Position numbers and translations under genes: made by a program. Source: CAZHCA01 sp964530825 (GTDB taxonomy: Bacteria > Bacteroidota > Bacteroidia > Chitinophagales > Saprospiraceae). From it: a stretch of 64,000 bases of DNA. The stretch covers positions 62,001 through 126,000 of the forward strand of contig CAZHCA010000013.1 in the NCBI GenBank assembly GCA_964530825.1, given 5' to 3'. Under the pieces are notes generated by a model. That model had not been told where the DNA came from, did no database searches, and saw only the letters and a list, made by a program, of their open reading frames with translations. Positions 27,557 through 37,300 of this stretch are shown here, one piece after another; positions within the stretch are counted from its first letter, which is position 1; every line of letters begins with the position of its first letter.

Positions 27557-28660
27557 CTATTGTTTTAAAGAAGAGATAGAATCGGCAGTTCCCATAACCG
27601 GACCAGGTCGATCAAAGCGAATCGGGGCACCGTCGGTCAGGTAAGCAGCTCCGGAAGTAACCACGTAATGTCCGATCGGCAGTCCGGATACCGCTACTGT
27701 GAAATAATCGTCTCCAATGTGGAGGGGTCGCACAGTTCGCAGCCGCGCCACATCCCGGAGCGAGTCCACCAGAAAGACTTTGGCCTGCTCCCGGTAACCT
27801 GCTACCAGTGCTTGCATCGGTATCCGGAAATAGGGCGCCTGCCGGCCGGGATAGAGGAGCACTTTACCGACAAAACCATTTTTAAGGTTATAGCCGGCGG
27901 GGTCCACGGTGAGTTCGATATCAAAGGCACCCGTGTGCGGGTTAGCCCGCTCGGCGATCTCGCTAACCCTAGCCTCGAAAATCTGGCCGGGGTAAGCGTC
28001 GAATCGAACCTCTGCGCGGTCGCCTAACTGCAAGCGTACAATGTCGCGGTCGGCGATGCCGATTCTCAGAATGAAGGCATTTTTACCATCACCCGCTAGT
28101 TGAAAGATGGGCTGACCGGACTGTACCAGCTCGTTGGTCTCGGCAAAACGGCGCAGGATGCGTCCGCTGCTGGGAGCAATGATCTTGGAGTACTGCTGAT
28201 TGTAGGTGGCGATTTCCAGGTCAGCACGGGCTACTTCAAAGGCTGTCGTCAAGTCCTGTAATTGCTCCAGAGTTGCAGCGGTATCAGCGTAGAGCTTCTT
28301 TATGCGCTCCAGATCGCGACTCAGTTTGTCGACTTGCTGGCGCGCTTTCAAAACCTGGGCGTTGATTTCAGTAGGGTTGATTTGAGCCAGCAGGCGGCCC
28401 CGACGCACGCGTTGTCCTTCGTCAACATACAACCGGTCGATAAATCCGCCGACTTTGAAGGAGAGATTGATTTCCTGCTTGTTCGACAAAACACCTCCCG
28501 CTTCGATGGGAATGGGGGTAGTTGTTGTTTCCAGTCGGGCGACCTTAACCGGAGTAGCGCTGTCAGCTTCGGCGTCGCGCCGTGCCGACTCGGTGTAATC
28601 CCGTTTGCAGGCCGCCAAGAATAAAGTGGTGAGAGCAAGGATGGCAAATACTTTTTTCAT
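27557..28660 (-). CDS. RND efflux periplasmic adaptor (MFP) lipoprotein
   Basis: A 367-residue HlyD/AcrA-type adaptor linking the inner-membrane permease to the TolC channel. The leader ends LFLAAC, so it is lipid-anchored (Cys ~18). Residues ~55-105 and 165-200 make the two halves of the lipoyl/biotinyl-like domain (FIDRLYVDEGQRVRRGRLLA, APSSGRILRRFAETNELVQS), flanking an alpha-helical hairpin. A beta-barrel and membrane-proximal domain follow. Its stop lies 2 bases before the permease start and its start lies 9 bases past the TolC gene, so all three are one operon. Confidence 0.93.
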   Translation of the reverse strand: MKKVFAILALTTLFLAACKRDYTESARRDAEADSATPVKVARLETTTTPIPIEAGGVLSNKQEINLSFKVGGFIDRLYVDEGQRVRRGRLLAQINPTEINAQVLKARQQVDKLSRDLERIKKLYADTAATLEQLQDLTTAFEVARADLEIATYNQQYSKIIAPSSGRILRRFAETNELVQSGQPIFQLAGDGKNAFILRIGIADRDIVRLQLGDRAEVRFDAYPGQIFEARVSEIAERANPHTGAFDIELTVDPAGYNLKNGFVGKVLLYPGRQAPYFRIPMQALVAGYREQAKVFLVDSLRDVARLRTVRPLHIGDDYFTVAVSGLPIGHYVVTSGAAYLTDGAPIRFDRPGPVMGTADSISSLKQ

Positions 28661-28669
28661 GGCTATTTT

Positions 28670-30046
28670 TTAAAATGAGGGTGATTGTTGGACCGCCCGC
28701 AGCAGTTCGGCATGCTTAATTTGCATTTGGCAGGCAGCTATGGTCTGCTGAATCTGGGCGTTGGTGAAACGGGTACGGGCATCGAGCAATTCAACCAATA
28801 GGACTTGTTCTTGCCCGTACTGTTTACGGATGATCCGGAAGCTCTCCGCTGCACTTTTGCGGGCCTCCTGCCGAGCGTGGTACTGGGCTTTACTGGCCTG
28901 CCAATCATAATAAGCCTGGACGACCTGCAGTTCGACCTGCTGCCGCACCTGCTCGAGGTGTTGTTGCGTACGGATACGCTCAAGTTGAGCTTCCTGAATA
29001 CGGTATTGCTTGCGGTTCCCCCCAAATATGTCCCACTCTAGGGAAAAGCCCAGCAAGAAATAAGATTGCCGGTTATCGAAGGTGTAACTGAACCCCTGGA
29101 AGCCCGCTTGTAACTCCATGCCCAACTGGGGTAAGCGATCCTTTTCGCGTAGCTGCACCACGAGCTCACTGATGGTCACCGCCTGTTGCAGCTGATCCAA
29201 TTCGGAGCGTTGCTGGCCGGCCTGTGCTTTTAGCATTTCCAGAGAGACGTTTTCGGCAGGCGGTGGGGCAGCAATGGAGTCTGTTTTTATGGCTTCATCC
29301 AGCGGGCGGTAAAGCAAATGGTTGAAATATGCTTTTACCCGTTCGTACTGGCGAACCGCCTCGGAGCGATCGCTGGCCAGGTCCGCCAATTCGGATTCAA
29401 CCGTCGCCACCGCATCGCGCGTAATCTTGTTGTAGCGCACCATCTTTTGGTTAAACCGAAGTAGTTCCTCTAATAGCACCCGCGAAGTATCGTAGATAGC
29501 GATGAGCTCACGCGACTGCAGGTATTGATAATAAGCCGTCGTGATATCGCGCACGATATCTGCCCGCTTGGTTGCCAATTGAGCTACCTGGACTCCTACT
29601 TCCCGCTCGGCGATCTGAGCGCCGTAATGAATACCCGTGTTAAACAGCGGTTGTCGCACCCGGATGCGAGTATCGTGAAAGTCGTTAGGCAAAAATTGTT
29701 CTTCTACGTTTTCCAGTCTTTCTGGAAAGGGACTTCCCTCTACCAACCCGTTCAGGGCGCTGTAAGCGGGATTGAGTAAGTCTCCCACTGGGATATCGAT
29801 GCGCCTACCGCCCTGTGCTAGGGTGTAGCTTGCTGCAAAATCGATGTCGGGCCAATAATTGGCGCGGGCCCGATCCACCCCTACCTGCCTTTTTTCCAAG
29901 GCAATTTGTTGCTGGCGAATGTCGAGGTTGCGCTCCAATCCCATTGCAATGTATTCGTCCAAGGCACTAGTTTGGCCCTTCAGTACCCGCCCGTTACCCT
30001 GAAAGACGAGCAGCAGGATCATAAAAGGCAAGTGTTTTGCATTCAT
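28670..30046 (-). CDS. TolC-family outer-membrane efflux channel
   Basis: A 458-residue TolC-like protein. After a signal peptide (ILLLVFQGNGRVLKGQ) it shows the duplicated OEP pattern: LDEYIAMGLERNLDIRQQQI opening the first repeat and long amphipathic helices rich in Gln, Glu and Arg (VRQQVELQVVQAYYDWQASK) in the second. It would provide the trans-envelope duct for the adaptor and permease downstream. Order TetR-TolC-MFP-RND on one strand is the usual Bacteroidota arrangement. Confidence 0.93.
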   Translation of the reverse strand: MNAKHLPFMILLLVFQGNGRVLKGQTSALDEYIAMGLERNLDIRQQQIALEKRQVGVDRARANYWPDIDFAASYTLAQGGRRIDIPVGDLLNPAYSALNGLVEGSPFPERLENVEEQFLPNDFHDTRIRVRQPLFNTGIHYGAQIAEREVGVQVAQLATKRADIVRDITTAYYQYLQSRELIAIYDTSRVLLEELLRFNQKMVRYNKITRDAVATVESELADLASDRSEAVRQYERVKAYFNHLLYRPLDEAIKTDSIAAPPPAENVSLEMLKAQAGQQRSELDQLQQAVTISELVVQLREKDRLPQLGMELQAGFQGFSYTFDNRQSYFLLGFSLEWDIFGGNRKQYRIQEAQLERIRTQQHLEQVRQQVELQVVQAYYDWQASKAQYHARQEARKSAAESFRIIRKQYGQEQVLLVELLDARTRFTNAQIQQTIAACQMQIKHAELLRAVQQSPSF

Positions 30047-30094
30047 CGTTTATTTTTTAAACATTGTTTAATTTAGGATAAAAAATTTTACCCC

Positions 30095-30718
30095 CTAAGG
30101 GTTGGGGTATTTTTTCAAAAGGATACGGTCGAAAATGGTAAAGGCGTTGCGCAGAATGAAATCCTGTTCGTGCTCCTCGAACATGACGCAGCGATCGCGT
30201 ATGTAGAGCGACACCAGCCCGTGCATCATAGCCCAGATCATCATGGCCAAGGACTCGGAATCTTCCGGCGAAAGCAGGCCTGCGGCGATGCATTCCACTA
30301 CGGTATCGTGCAGCAGGTGGAAATTCTTTTCACCCAGGACCCAGCCTTCCTCGTCGCCAAGGGCTTGCATCGGCTCCTGCATGACGAACATCAAATCGTA
30401 GGCCTGCGGATTATCCAGTGCAAACTTGATGTATGCGCGCCCCATACTCGTCAATCTTTTCCCGGGGTCGGGTTCTTTACCTACGGTTTGTAAAGCCTGA
30501 TAAAACCCCTGGAAAGCCTGCTTTTGCAAAGCATAAAAAATTTCTTCCTTACTCTTGAAATAGGAGTAAATGGTAGCCGGATTGTACTCGATACGTTTGG
30601 CGATTTTGCGCAAGGTCGTCCCCTCGTACCCCACTTCCTGAAACAAGGAACTGGCCGATTCCAATATGAGTGTCCGCAAAGCTTCTTTTTCCCGGTCTCT
30701 TCTGTTTTTTGTGGGCAT
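30095..30718 (-). CDS. TetR-family repressor of the efflux operon
   Basis: A 207-residue regulator from ATG 30718 (the frame runs upstream to 30742, but this start gives the usual short MPTKNRRDREKEALR lead-in). The N-terminal helix-turn-helix has the family pattern (FQEVGYEGTTLRKIAKRI, NPATIYSYFKSKEEIFYAL). The remainder is the helical ligand and dimerisation domain typical of the TetR_C type. It is the first gene of the efflux operon, and a perfect palindrome overlaps its predicted promoter, so it probably represses itself and the pump until an efflux substrate binds. Confidence 0.93.
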   Translation of the reverse strand: MPTKNRRDREKEALRTLILESASSLFQEVGYEGTTLRKIAKRIEYNPATIYSYFKSKEEIFYALQKQAFQGFYQALQTVGKEPDPGKRLTSMGRAYIKFALDNPQAYDLMFVMQEPMQALGDEEGWVLGEKNFHLLHDTVVECIAAGLLSPEDSESLAMMIWAMMHGLVSLYIRDRCVMFEEHEQDFILRNAFTIFDRILLKKYPNP

Positions 30719-30739
30719 AATCAGAGGTTTTGTACACTG

Positions 30740-30771
30740 CAAATAAACAACGTTTATTTATTAAACGCAAA
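30740..30771 (-). promoter_or_regulatory. Predicted promoter of the efflux operon
   Basis: On the minus strand TTTG (30771-30768) is followed after exactly 20 bases by TTTATTTG (30747-30740), matching the Bacteroidota -33 TTTG / -7 TAnnTTTG consensus except for one base. It lies 22 bases upstream of the tetR start. Confidence 0.45.
30741..30759. promoter_or_regulatory. Palindromic TetR operator candidate
   Basis: AAATAAACAACGTTTATTT is a perfect inverted repeat with 8-base arms and a 3-base centre. It overlaps the -7 element and most of the spacer of the predicted promoter, the position expected for an autorepressing TetR protein. Arm length and spacing fit TetR-family operators. Confidence 0.6.
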
Positions 30772-30851
30772 TTATTCCATATTTTTCTTTGTTGCTGGTC
30801 CTCAAAAGGGGACAGGAGACGGCTGCGAGGCCGGGGCTCTCGCTTCATTGA

Positions 30852-31763
30852 TCAGAATTGATCCAAAAACTGAACGTCGGTGATTTCGCCTTTTTCCAAT
30901 TGCTCGTAAAGGTGGTAAAGCAATCCGTCTTTAAGACCGATCCCGGGCACCATTACGCGGTCGGCTTGCACGCGGTGCATCACCTCAATATAAATCTCGG
31001 CGGCAGGCAGGATGACGTCGGCCCGGTCGGGATTCATTTTCAGCAGGTTGATCCGCTGCTCGTAGGTGAACTCCGCAACGTAAGCGCGCAGGGCTTTTAA
31101 TTCCGTAAGGGTGATACTTCCTTTATACGATTGGTTGGATAATTTATACAGCTTGTTGATATTTCCGCCGGTACCCACAGCTACGATCGGCTGTTTCCAG
31201 TCGGCCAGCCGGGTACGAAACCAATTGCCTATTTCTTCGAAGACCACTTTCCGGGCCTCGGGGCTCAGCCGGCGCACCGACCCCATCCGGAAGGATTCGC
31301 TGTCGATCCATTTCCGGCCTTCATACAAATTGATTTCGGTACTGCCGCCACCGACGTCGATGTGTACATACCGGTGATCTCCCAGATAAGGCAAGATGGC
31401 TTTATTGATATACTGGGCTTCTTTACGCCCGTCAATCACATCGATTTTAAGGTCAAAATAAGTAGCGATACGCTGCACGATTTTGCGGCCGTTATCCGCC
31501 TCACGCATTGCGGAAGTGGCCGTTGCAATGTACCCGTCGACTTCGTACAGGTCGATCAGCAGCTTGAAGGTCCGCATCAGTTTTTCGAATTTCTTGGCGG
31601 TTTCAGATAGGATCTCTCCATTGTGGAATACCTCGTCGCCCAGGCGCAAGGGAAAGCGGATATACTCCAGTTTTTTAAAAGCAATATTTTGTTCGTCCCG
31701 TATGACCCGTACTACCTGTAACCGGATAGCATTGGAGCCGATATCGATAGCCGCTAACTTCAT
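30852..31763 (-). CDS. Ppx/GppA-family phosphatase
   Basis: A 303-residue protein from ATG 31763, chosen because MKLAAIDIGSNAIRLQVVRV is the canonical beginning of the actin-like ATPase fold; the frame is open upstream to 31868 but overlaps the divergent gene. It has the phosphate-1 (DIGSNAIRL), phosphate-2 (YVHIDVGGGSTEI) and adenosine-type (VAVGTGGNINKLYKLSN) motifs. It lacks the C-terminal HD-like extension of long E. coli Ppx, as is common in Bacteroidota. Likely acts on polyphosphate or guanosine pentaphosphate; which is uncertain. Confidence 0.9.
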   Translation of the reverse strand: MKLAAIDIGSNAIRLQVVRVIRDEQNIAFKKLEYIRFPLRLGDEVFHNGEILSETAKKFEKLMRTFKLLIDLYEVDGYIATATSAMREADNGRKIVQRIATYFDLKIDVIDGRKEAQYINKAILPYLGDHRYVHIDVGGGSTEINLYEGRKWIDSESFRMGSVRRLSPEARKVVFEEIGNWFRTRLADWKQPIVAVGTGGNINKLYKLSNQSYKGSITLTELKALRAYVAEFTYEQRINLLKMNPDRADVILPAAEIYIEVMHRVQADRVMVPGIGLKDGLLYHLYEQLEKGEITDVQFLDQF

Positions 31764-31855
31764 CTTTGTCCTTTTCCGGTCTGTAGGTAAAGGTACAGGG
31801 ATTTTGAAACTTAACATCCGGCCAGCCTTTTGATTTTTGCTTATGTTACACTTGT

Positions 31856-32848
31856 ATGCACGTTCCATATCTTACATACGGGATTGGACCATCCGGGGAT
31901 GCATGGCACATCAGTGAGGCAGACCGGGGCAAAACCAACTTGCGCTGCCCTTATTGTGCAGATCAACTGGTAGCGCGTAAGGGCCTGCAACTGGAACACC
32001 ATTTCGCCCATGCAACCAAGTCCTGCCAACAACAATCGACCTTCCCATGGTTACAACCTCCCGCCAGCGGCTATCCTGCAATTTCCATTACCGCCTACTA
32101 CGAAGAATTCCAGGAATTGTTAGCGGAAAGGCAAAAGAACTACGAACGAAACCTCCACCAATTGTCTGACAGGGCAATTTCCGCCAAGCGCAAACTCCAA
32201 TGGGCTGCCGACTGGCTTGCTGCCCAGGGGCCATTGGGTCGTCACCTAAGTGCCGAGTTGGACCTATTGATCCGGGGCCAGCGCAGGTCGGTGCCGGCCC
32301 TAGAAAGTTTCCGGTCTACCCAGACGGCGGCCTATTACCGCCTCGGGCGCCGCGGTCCGAAGTGGATTCCCTTGGAAAAACTGGATGCTGCTCAGCTCCC
32401 ACAGGACTAAAGCAACTATCTTGCTGCTCCCTTAGTGGATGCTCTTCAAGCCGGGTATGCTTTGGAAAACCTGCGGCAGAAAGCCTTAGATCTTCAACGT
32501 GCACAAAGACAATTCAAAACGGAAGCCCGGATTTACTCCCAATTTTCTTTGTATTTCCTGGAGATCGACTTGCCCGGGCAGATCATCTACAAAGTGGGCA
32601 TTACCTCCCGGCCGCCGAAGCAAAGAATGCAGGAAATAGATCGCGATCTGCACTCCATTGAAGGCCGACGTCGTAACGTTTTATTTTTTAGCCCGGGAAT
32701 GGCCTGTTTAGAGGGGTTTCTAAAATTTCAATACCGAGACCAACGGTTTATTTGGGAAAAACACACTGAATATTTTCAATTCACATCTGATATTGCCCGG
32801 AAAATTACGTCGGAATTACGCAGTTTGCCCTATCTTGACAAAGTATAA
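31856..32848 (+). pseudogene. CoiA-like zinc finger / GIY-YIG-like nuclease gene with in-frame stop
   Basis: Two open parts (31856-32410 and 32435-32848) lie in the same frame and are separated only by a TAA at 32408-32410 (codons GAC TAA AGC), so this is one gene of ~330 codons. The first part resembles the N-terminal region of competence protein CoiA: ISEADRGKTNLRCPYC with a CxxC and LEHHFAH, then a helical stretch. The second part carries the T5orf172/MUG113 GIY-YIG-like pattern (YFLEIDLPGQIIYKVGITSR followed by RMQEI and a late RFIWEKHTEYF with the catalytic-type Glu). The gene starts just outside the divergent Ppx gene. It may be a decayed DNA-processing nuclease, or the stop may be an error. 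The first part alone would lack the nuclease domain. Confidence 0.7.
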
Positions 32849-32860
32849 ATTCATGAACGC

Positions 32861-33454
32861 ATGCGCTATCTGTTGTTGCTACTTTGCTTTTTTTTATTCC
32901 CGAATTGCCAAAATGACAACTCGGGTTTTGCAACCGCAGGCAATCAAGAAGTCAAGTTCACCGTGAACCCTGCCCTAGTGGGTCCGCGATATAACGATAC
33001 CCTATGCGGCATTTCCTTGCAGCCGCCCAAAGGCTGGAACCGCCTAAACATCCCCCACAAAGATCACTACAGCCGCTCGATAAGTGGTGTGGTTCCCTAC
33101 GATTTTGCTTTTTCCAACCTCTTTCGCGATCCCAATACTAATGAAGCGCTCATTATCGGCCGGGTAGAGAATCTCGACCAAGAGATACTTGCCAAATTGC
33201 GTGCCAACCCGAACCCTGGTTACAATAAATTTCAGATTTGGGATACTATTCAGCATGCCCGTTTTCAACATGACAAGTTTATAGTCGACCAATTTATCAT
33301 GCAAAGCGCACAGCAGGTCACCTTCCGGTTGCTGCTCAACCCCATCCGCAGCAAGGAATACATCGAACTCGATTATTCCGTACCCCGGACCTACTACGAC
33401 ACTACTCGAGCCAAAATGATCGAATCTTCCATCGGATCCTTACAAAAATATTAA
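32861..33454 (+). CDS. Lipoprotein of unknown function
   Basis: A 197-residue protein with leader MRYLLLLLCFFLFPNC, lipid-accepting Cys at ~16. The body is beta-rich (CGISLQPPKGWNRLNIPH, FRLLLNPIRSKEYIELDYSV) and ends IGSLQKY. The layout, with a 'PPxGW' motif and Ser/Tyr-rich end, is like small surface lipoproteins of the 'PsbP-like' style, but I cannot assign a family with confidence. It is 12 bases after the broken nuclease gene on the same strand. Confidence 0.7.
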   Translation: MRYLLLLLCFFLFPNCQNDNSGFATAGNQEVKFTVNPALVGPRYNDTLCGISLQPPKGWNRLNIPHKDHYSRSISGVVPYDFAFSNLFRDPNTNEALIIGRVENLDQEILAKLRANPNPGYNKFQIWDTIQHARFQHDKFIVDQFIMQSAQQVTFRLLLNPIRSKEYIELDYSVPRTYYDTTRAKMIESSIGSLQKY

Positions 33455-33473
33455 ACCCTTAAATTGATAATTT

Positions 33474-33770
33474 ATGAAATCCTTCGTAAAAAACCTTTTC
33501 ATTGCACTGTCGCTCATCGCTATGCTAAGCTCTTGTTACACCCTGGAGCACGAGGTCGGCAACGGTCCGCAAGGCGGCGCCAAAACCCAAGAGTCTGCTT
33601 GGTTTATTCTGTTTGGCCTGGTCCCATTGAACGAAGTGGATTCAAAAGCCATGGCTCAGGGAGCTGATGACTACAAGGTAACTACTGAGTTCGCACCGCT
33701 AGACGTTCTAATCAACATCTTTACGGGCATTGTTACTATCACCCGGCAGACCGTAAGCGTAGAAAAATAA
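33474..33770 (+). CDS. Small Bor-like lipoprotein
   Basis: A 98-residue lipoprotein, Cys21 in the box LSSC. The pattern (LEHEVGNGPQGG, SAWFILFGLVPLNEVDSKAM, ADDYKVTTEFAPLDVLINIF and a final hydrophobic VTITRQTVSVEK) fits the Bor family of small surface lipoproteins first known from phage lambda, where Bor promotes serum resistance; here that phenotype is not implied. It follows the previous lipoprotein gene by 19 bases, suggesting a shared transcript. Confidence 0.7.
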   Translation: MKSFVKNLFIALSLIAMLSSCYTLEHEVGNGPQGGAKTQESAWFILFGLVPLNEVDSKAMAQGADDYKVTTEFAPLDVLINIFTGIVTITRQTVSVEK

Positions 33771-33800
33771 CTGGTTACCATATAATTGGTAGTAAAGAAA

Positions 33801-33828
33801 GACCCGGGCACACGTGTTATCCTGGGTC
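33801..33828 (+). terminator. Possible terminator after the Bor-like lipoprotein gene
   Basis: An 8-bp stem with one G-U pair, about 30 bases past the stop, followed by CTCTATATTTTA rather than a clean T run. Moderate at best. Confidence 0.4.
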
Positions 33829-33919
33829 CTCTATATTTTAGGAAGCACGCCGACGACGCTCCTCTCCAAACTCCTGATATAGTTAAACCCATGCTCCTCA
33901 GCTTTTGAGAAAAGTCAAG

Positions 33920-33945
33920 ACAGCAGGCGCTACCGCGCCTGCTGT
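33920..33945. repeat. Perfect 11-bp stem hairpin
   Basis: ACAGCAGGCGC at 33920-33930, loop TACC, then GCGCCTGCTGT at 33935-33945. No T run follows on the plus strand, so it is not a standard terminator in that direction. Function unknown. Confidence 0.55.
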
Positions 33946-34390
33946 TACCAGAAAAAAGGAACGAAAATCTGCAGAGTTACAGAAGGAATCAAACACAATT
34001 AGCTGGTAAACCCCTAATGAAAACCAGCTGGTGAGGAGGACTCAACAGAATTTTCGAAATTCCTTTTTTGCGGTGCAAAACTCTTATTGGAAGCGCCCGG
34101 CAGTGGTATGGAATGACCCGAATGGAGGAGCGCTTATGTTATAATCGGCTGGGAAGAAATAAGCGGCCCGAATACGTTTTCACATTGTTACAATACAAAT
34201 GTAACATCCATTTTTTAATTTTTAAACGGATAAGCAAAAAATTTGTCCTAACCTGTCCTGGTTTTGCCCTCAAAGTCTTAGAACAACCTAATTTCATTCC
34301 TGTCGTTAGGATACTGATCGCACTTGAGAGCATGCGGCATTGTCGCATGGTTTTTATAATTTATTCGCAAAAATGTAAATCGCGCTGCGC

Positions 34391-37300
34391 ATGTCATCGG
34401 ACCGAAAACGCGGCCCGCTACGATGGATATTTTGGATATTCCTCTTCCTGTTCGGGTTAATTCTTTTGCTGGGAATAGCCATAAACCTGCCAGCGGTCCA
34501 AAACTATCTTATTGACCGAGTCACTACCTACGTCGCTCAGAAGACCGGAACGGCCTGTCGCATCGGTTCCATTCAGTTGCGTATTACACGCTCCCTTCGC
34601 CTTACCGATGTTTACATTGAAGATCTGGACCGCGATACCTTGCTGTCGGCCAATGTCGCTGATGTCCACTTCAGCCTGGCCCGCATCTGGCAACGGGCAT
34701 TCGACGTTAAGCGGGTAAATTTACAGGGGGTACACACCGAATTAAAACAGGATTCCACGGGCACCTTCAACTTTGAAGAAGTATTAAACCGGGTCGCTCC
34801 GCCACCGGAAAACCCAAGACCACCCAGTCAGGGCAGCAGCGCCTGGACGGTTGCTTTCCCCGATACCCAAATCAAGCTCCAGACGATATCGGCCAGCATC
34901 GACATGACTACCCTCAGAATGGCTGCACGCATCGGTAATCTCGAATTAGATGCCGACCGGATTGACCTCGAAGCGCTCGTGTTTTTGTTCGATGAATGGT
35001 ATTTGAGCGATGTTGATATCGACCTCAACCTACCGCCCATCCCGCCGGATACAACCAGAAAAATCGATACCGACACTTTAGCTGCAGATCAAAGCCAGCT
35101 AACCCTCCATCTTGGAGCGAGCTACGTGCAATTCGACAACATCAGCTACCACATGGCCATGTCGGGCTCAATCCTGGCAGCTGAGGTTCCCCATTTGCTG
35201 ACCCAGTCATTTGATTTCCAAATGACAGGAGATTCCCTGGGTATCGTCGCCGATACTTTTGCGATCGATCGGGGTCGTTTTGGCTACGATCTACCGGACC
35301 AACCGGTGCAGGAGACGGCTTTTGACCCCAATCACATCTTGCTCAGCGATATCCACACGGCCATAGCCGACTTCACCTACGACAATCTCGATATCCAGGC
35401 CAATGTACACCGGCTTGCGGCTAACGAACGTTGCGGAGCTCAACTGAAAAATTTTCACGGCCAGGTCGATTATCGCTTCGACACCATCGAGCTGTTCAGC
35501 GCACAACTGCTTACCCCCAATGCCCGGCTAGATGTACCAGAGGCCTTTGTTGGCCTGCCCTTCCTCAGCAGTGATGCGCCGCTAGACGCCACGGAATTGC
35601 GGGTGGCAATCGCCAGTAATCCACTACGGCTTGATGACTTGTTATGCTTTGCCCCTTTGCTAGCGGAAAATCCTTACCTGGCTGCACTGACTGAAAAAGA
35701 CTGGCAATTGCAGGGCCGGGTTGACGGTACGCTGGCCAATCTGCAGGTTCCGAGCTTAATGGTGCGGGAGGGGCCGAATCAGGTGTGGCTATCGGGCACC
35801 TTCCGCGAATTGCTGCATACTGATCGACTTGCAATGGACGTGCAGCTCGGCAAACTTTACCTCACGCGTGACCTCGTGGCGTCGGTATTGCCGGAGAGTA
35901 GTGGTATAATGGCTACTCAGATACCCGAAACCCTGTCGGCCAGCGGAGCCTTCATCGGCACCCTCGACAGCCTCAATGTAGAACTCAAGGCGCAAGCGCA
36001 ATATCCGGGAGAGGTCCTGTCGACACTTTTGACTACTAATGCCGTAATCACCAATACCACCGACCCGGATCAACTGGCTTTCGAAGCCCGGATCGACACC
36101 CTTTTTACCACCCGTGGCACCCTAATCAATGCATTGCCGCCTGGAACTTTGCCGGAATATATGGAGCTGCCAACTGCGAGCAATCTACAGGGTGCGGTAA
36201 GCGGAAATATGCGTCGACTGGACCTTGATCTGTTACTTAATGCCTACCGGCCCGAATCGAATAGCAAGCTGTCCGTCCGGGGGGCGATTGAGCAGTACCA
36301 ACAACCCGACAGCCTCTTGTTCGACCTGGAGTTAGACGATTTGCACGTGACTGAAAAGGAGCTGTTGGCCTACTTACCCCTCGATACCATGCCCGGTGGC
36401 GTAAGCCTGCCGCGCATTACGAGCGCAACAGGGAAATTAGCCGGAAGCCTCGACGACCTTTCCACCAATCTGATCCTGGAGACGAATGCCGGCATCATCC
36501 AGACGGAGATTGGCCTGGCAGGCGAACGTTACCAAGGGCAACTGGTCATCGACAGCCTGCGGTTGCAGGAAGTCCTGGACCTCCGGCAGATCGATACCCT
36601 GCTGGCAAACCCCCTGAGCCCATTCCGCCTAACACTGGCGATCGACGGGACAGGAACCAATATCGATAGTAATTTACAAGCTGATCTTTCCCTGAACCTG
36701 ATGCCGCAATCCAATATTTTGCAATGGCAGCAAGGATTCCAGATGGATGGAAAGTTGGTTCAGCGACAATTTCGAGCCAATGCACAGGTAAATGAACCCG
36801 GGTACGACATGATCTTCCAAACAGCCGGAGATCTGAGCACCGGCAAGGAAACCCTGGCGTTGGATTTAGGCCTCAAGCTGCTTGACTTTGAAAGCCTAGC
36901 GTTGACCACCAAGCCTTTTCGAATCGGCATAGATTCGCTGACCGTAAAAAACCGGGGGCTCGACCTGAACGACCTGGAAGCCAGTGTCTTTTTCGACAAG
37001 CTGGAGTTCCTCTACGACAGCACCTACCAACAAATAGACAGCATCGATCTGGAAGCGGAATTTTTGGCAGGCAACAACCGCGTAAGTGCCAATTCTGATT
37101 GGTTTGCCTTTTTGTTATCGGGCAAATTCTTTTACCCGGAAATCCTTGGTTTGCTACGCGAGCAGCTTGCTGCACCTTTCCGCACTGAAAAGTCCGGAGT
37201 TCCAGCTAAAGCCGCCGTAACTTTTAAGGACAATTACTTTTCTTTTTACGCCGAACTTTTTGAGACCGAGATCCTGGAGTCCGGCCTGATACCCGGTCTT

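Larger units (their letters stand above)
33771..34390. other. 620-base non-coding stretch with two hairpins upstream of tamB
   Basis: No credible gene. A stem at 33801-33808/33821-33828 (GACCCGGG with CCTGGGTC, one G-U pair) followed by an A/T-rich run could terminate the lipoprotein transcript. A second, perfect 11-bp stem lies at 33920-33945. Near 34186-34206 TGTTAC and GTAACA flank a 9-base spacer and may be a weak operator or chance. The tamB promoter must lie here but no consensus is clear. Confidence 0.4.

Noticed and set aside
34068..34460. 130-codon frame before tamB
   Set aside because: Composition is not protein-like and it overlaps the tamB start in another frame.
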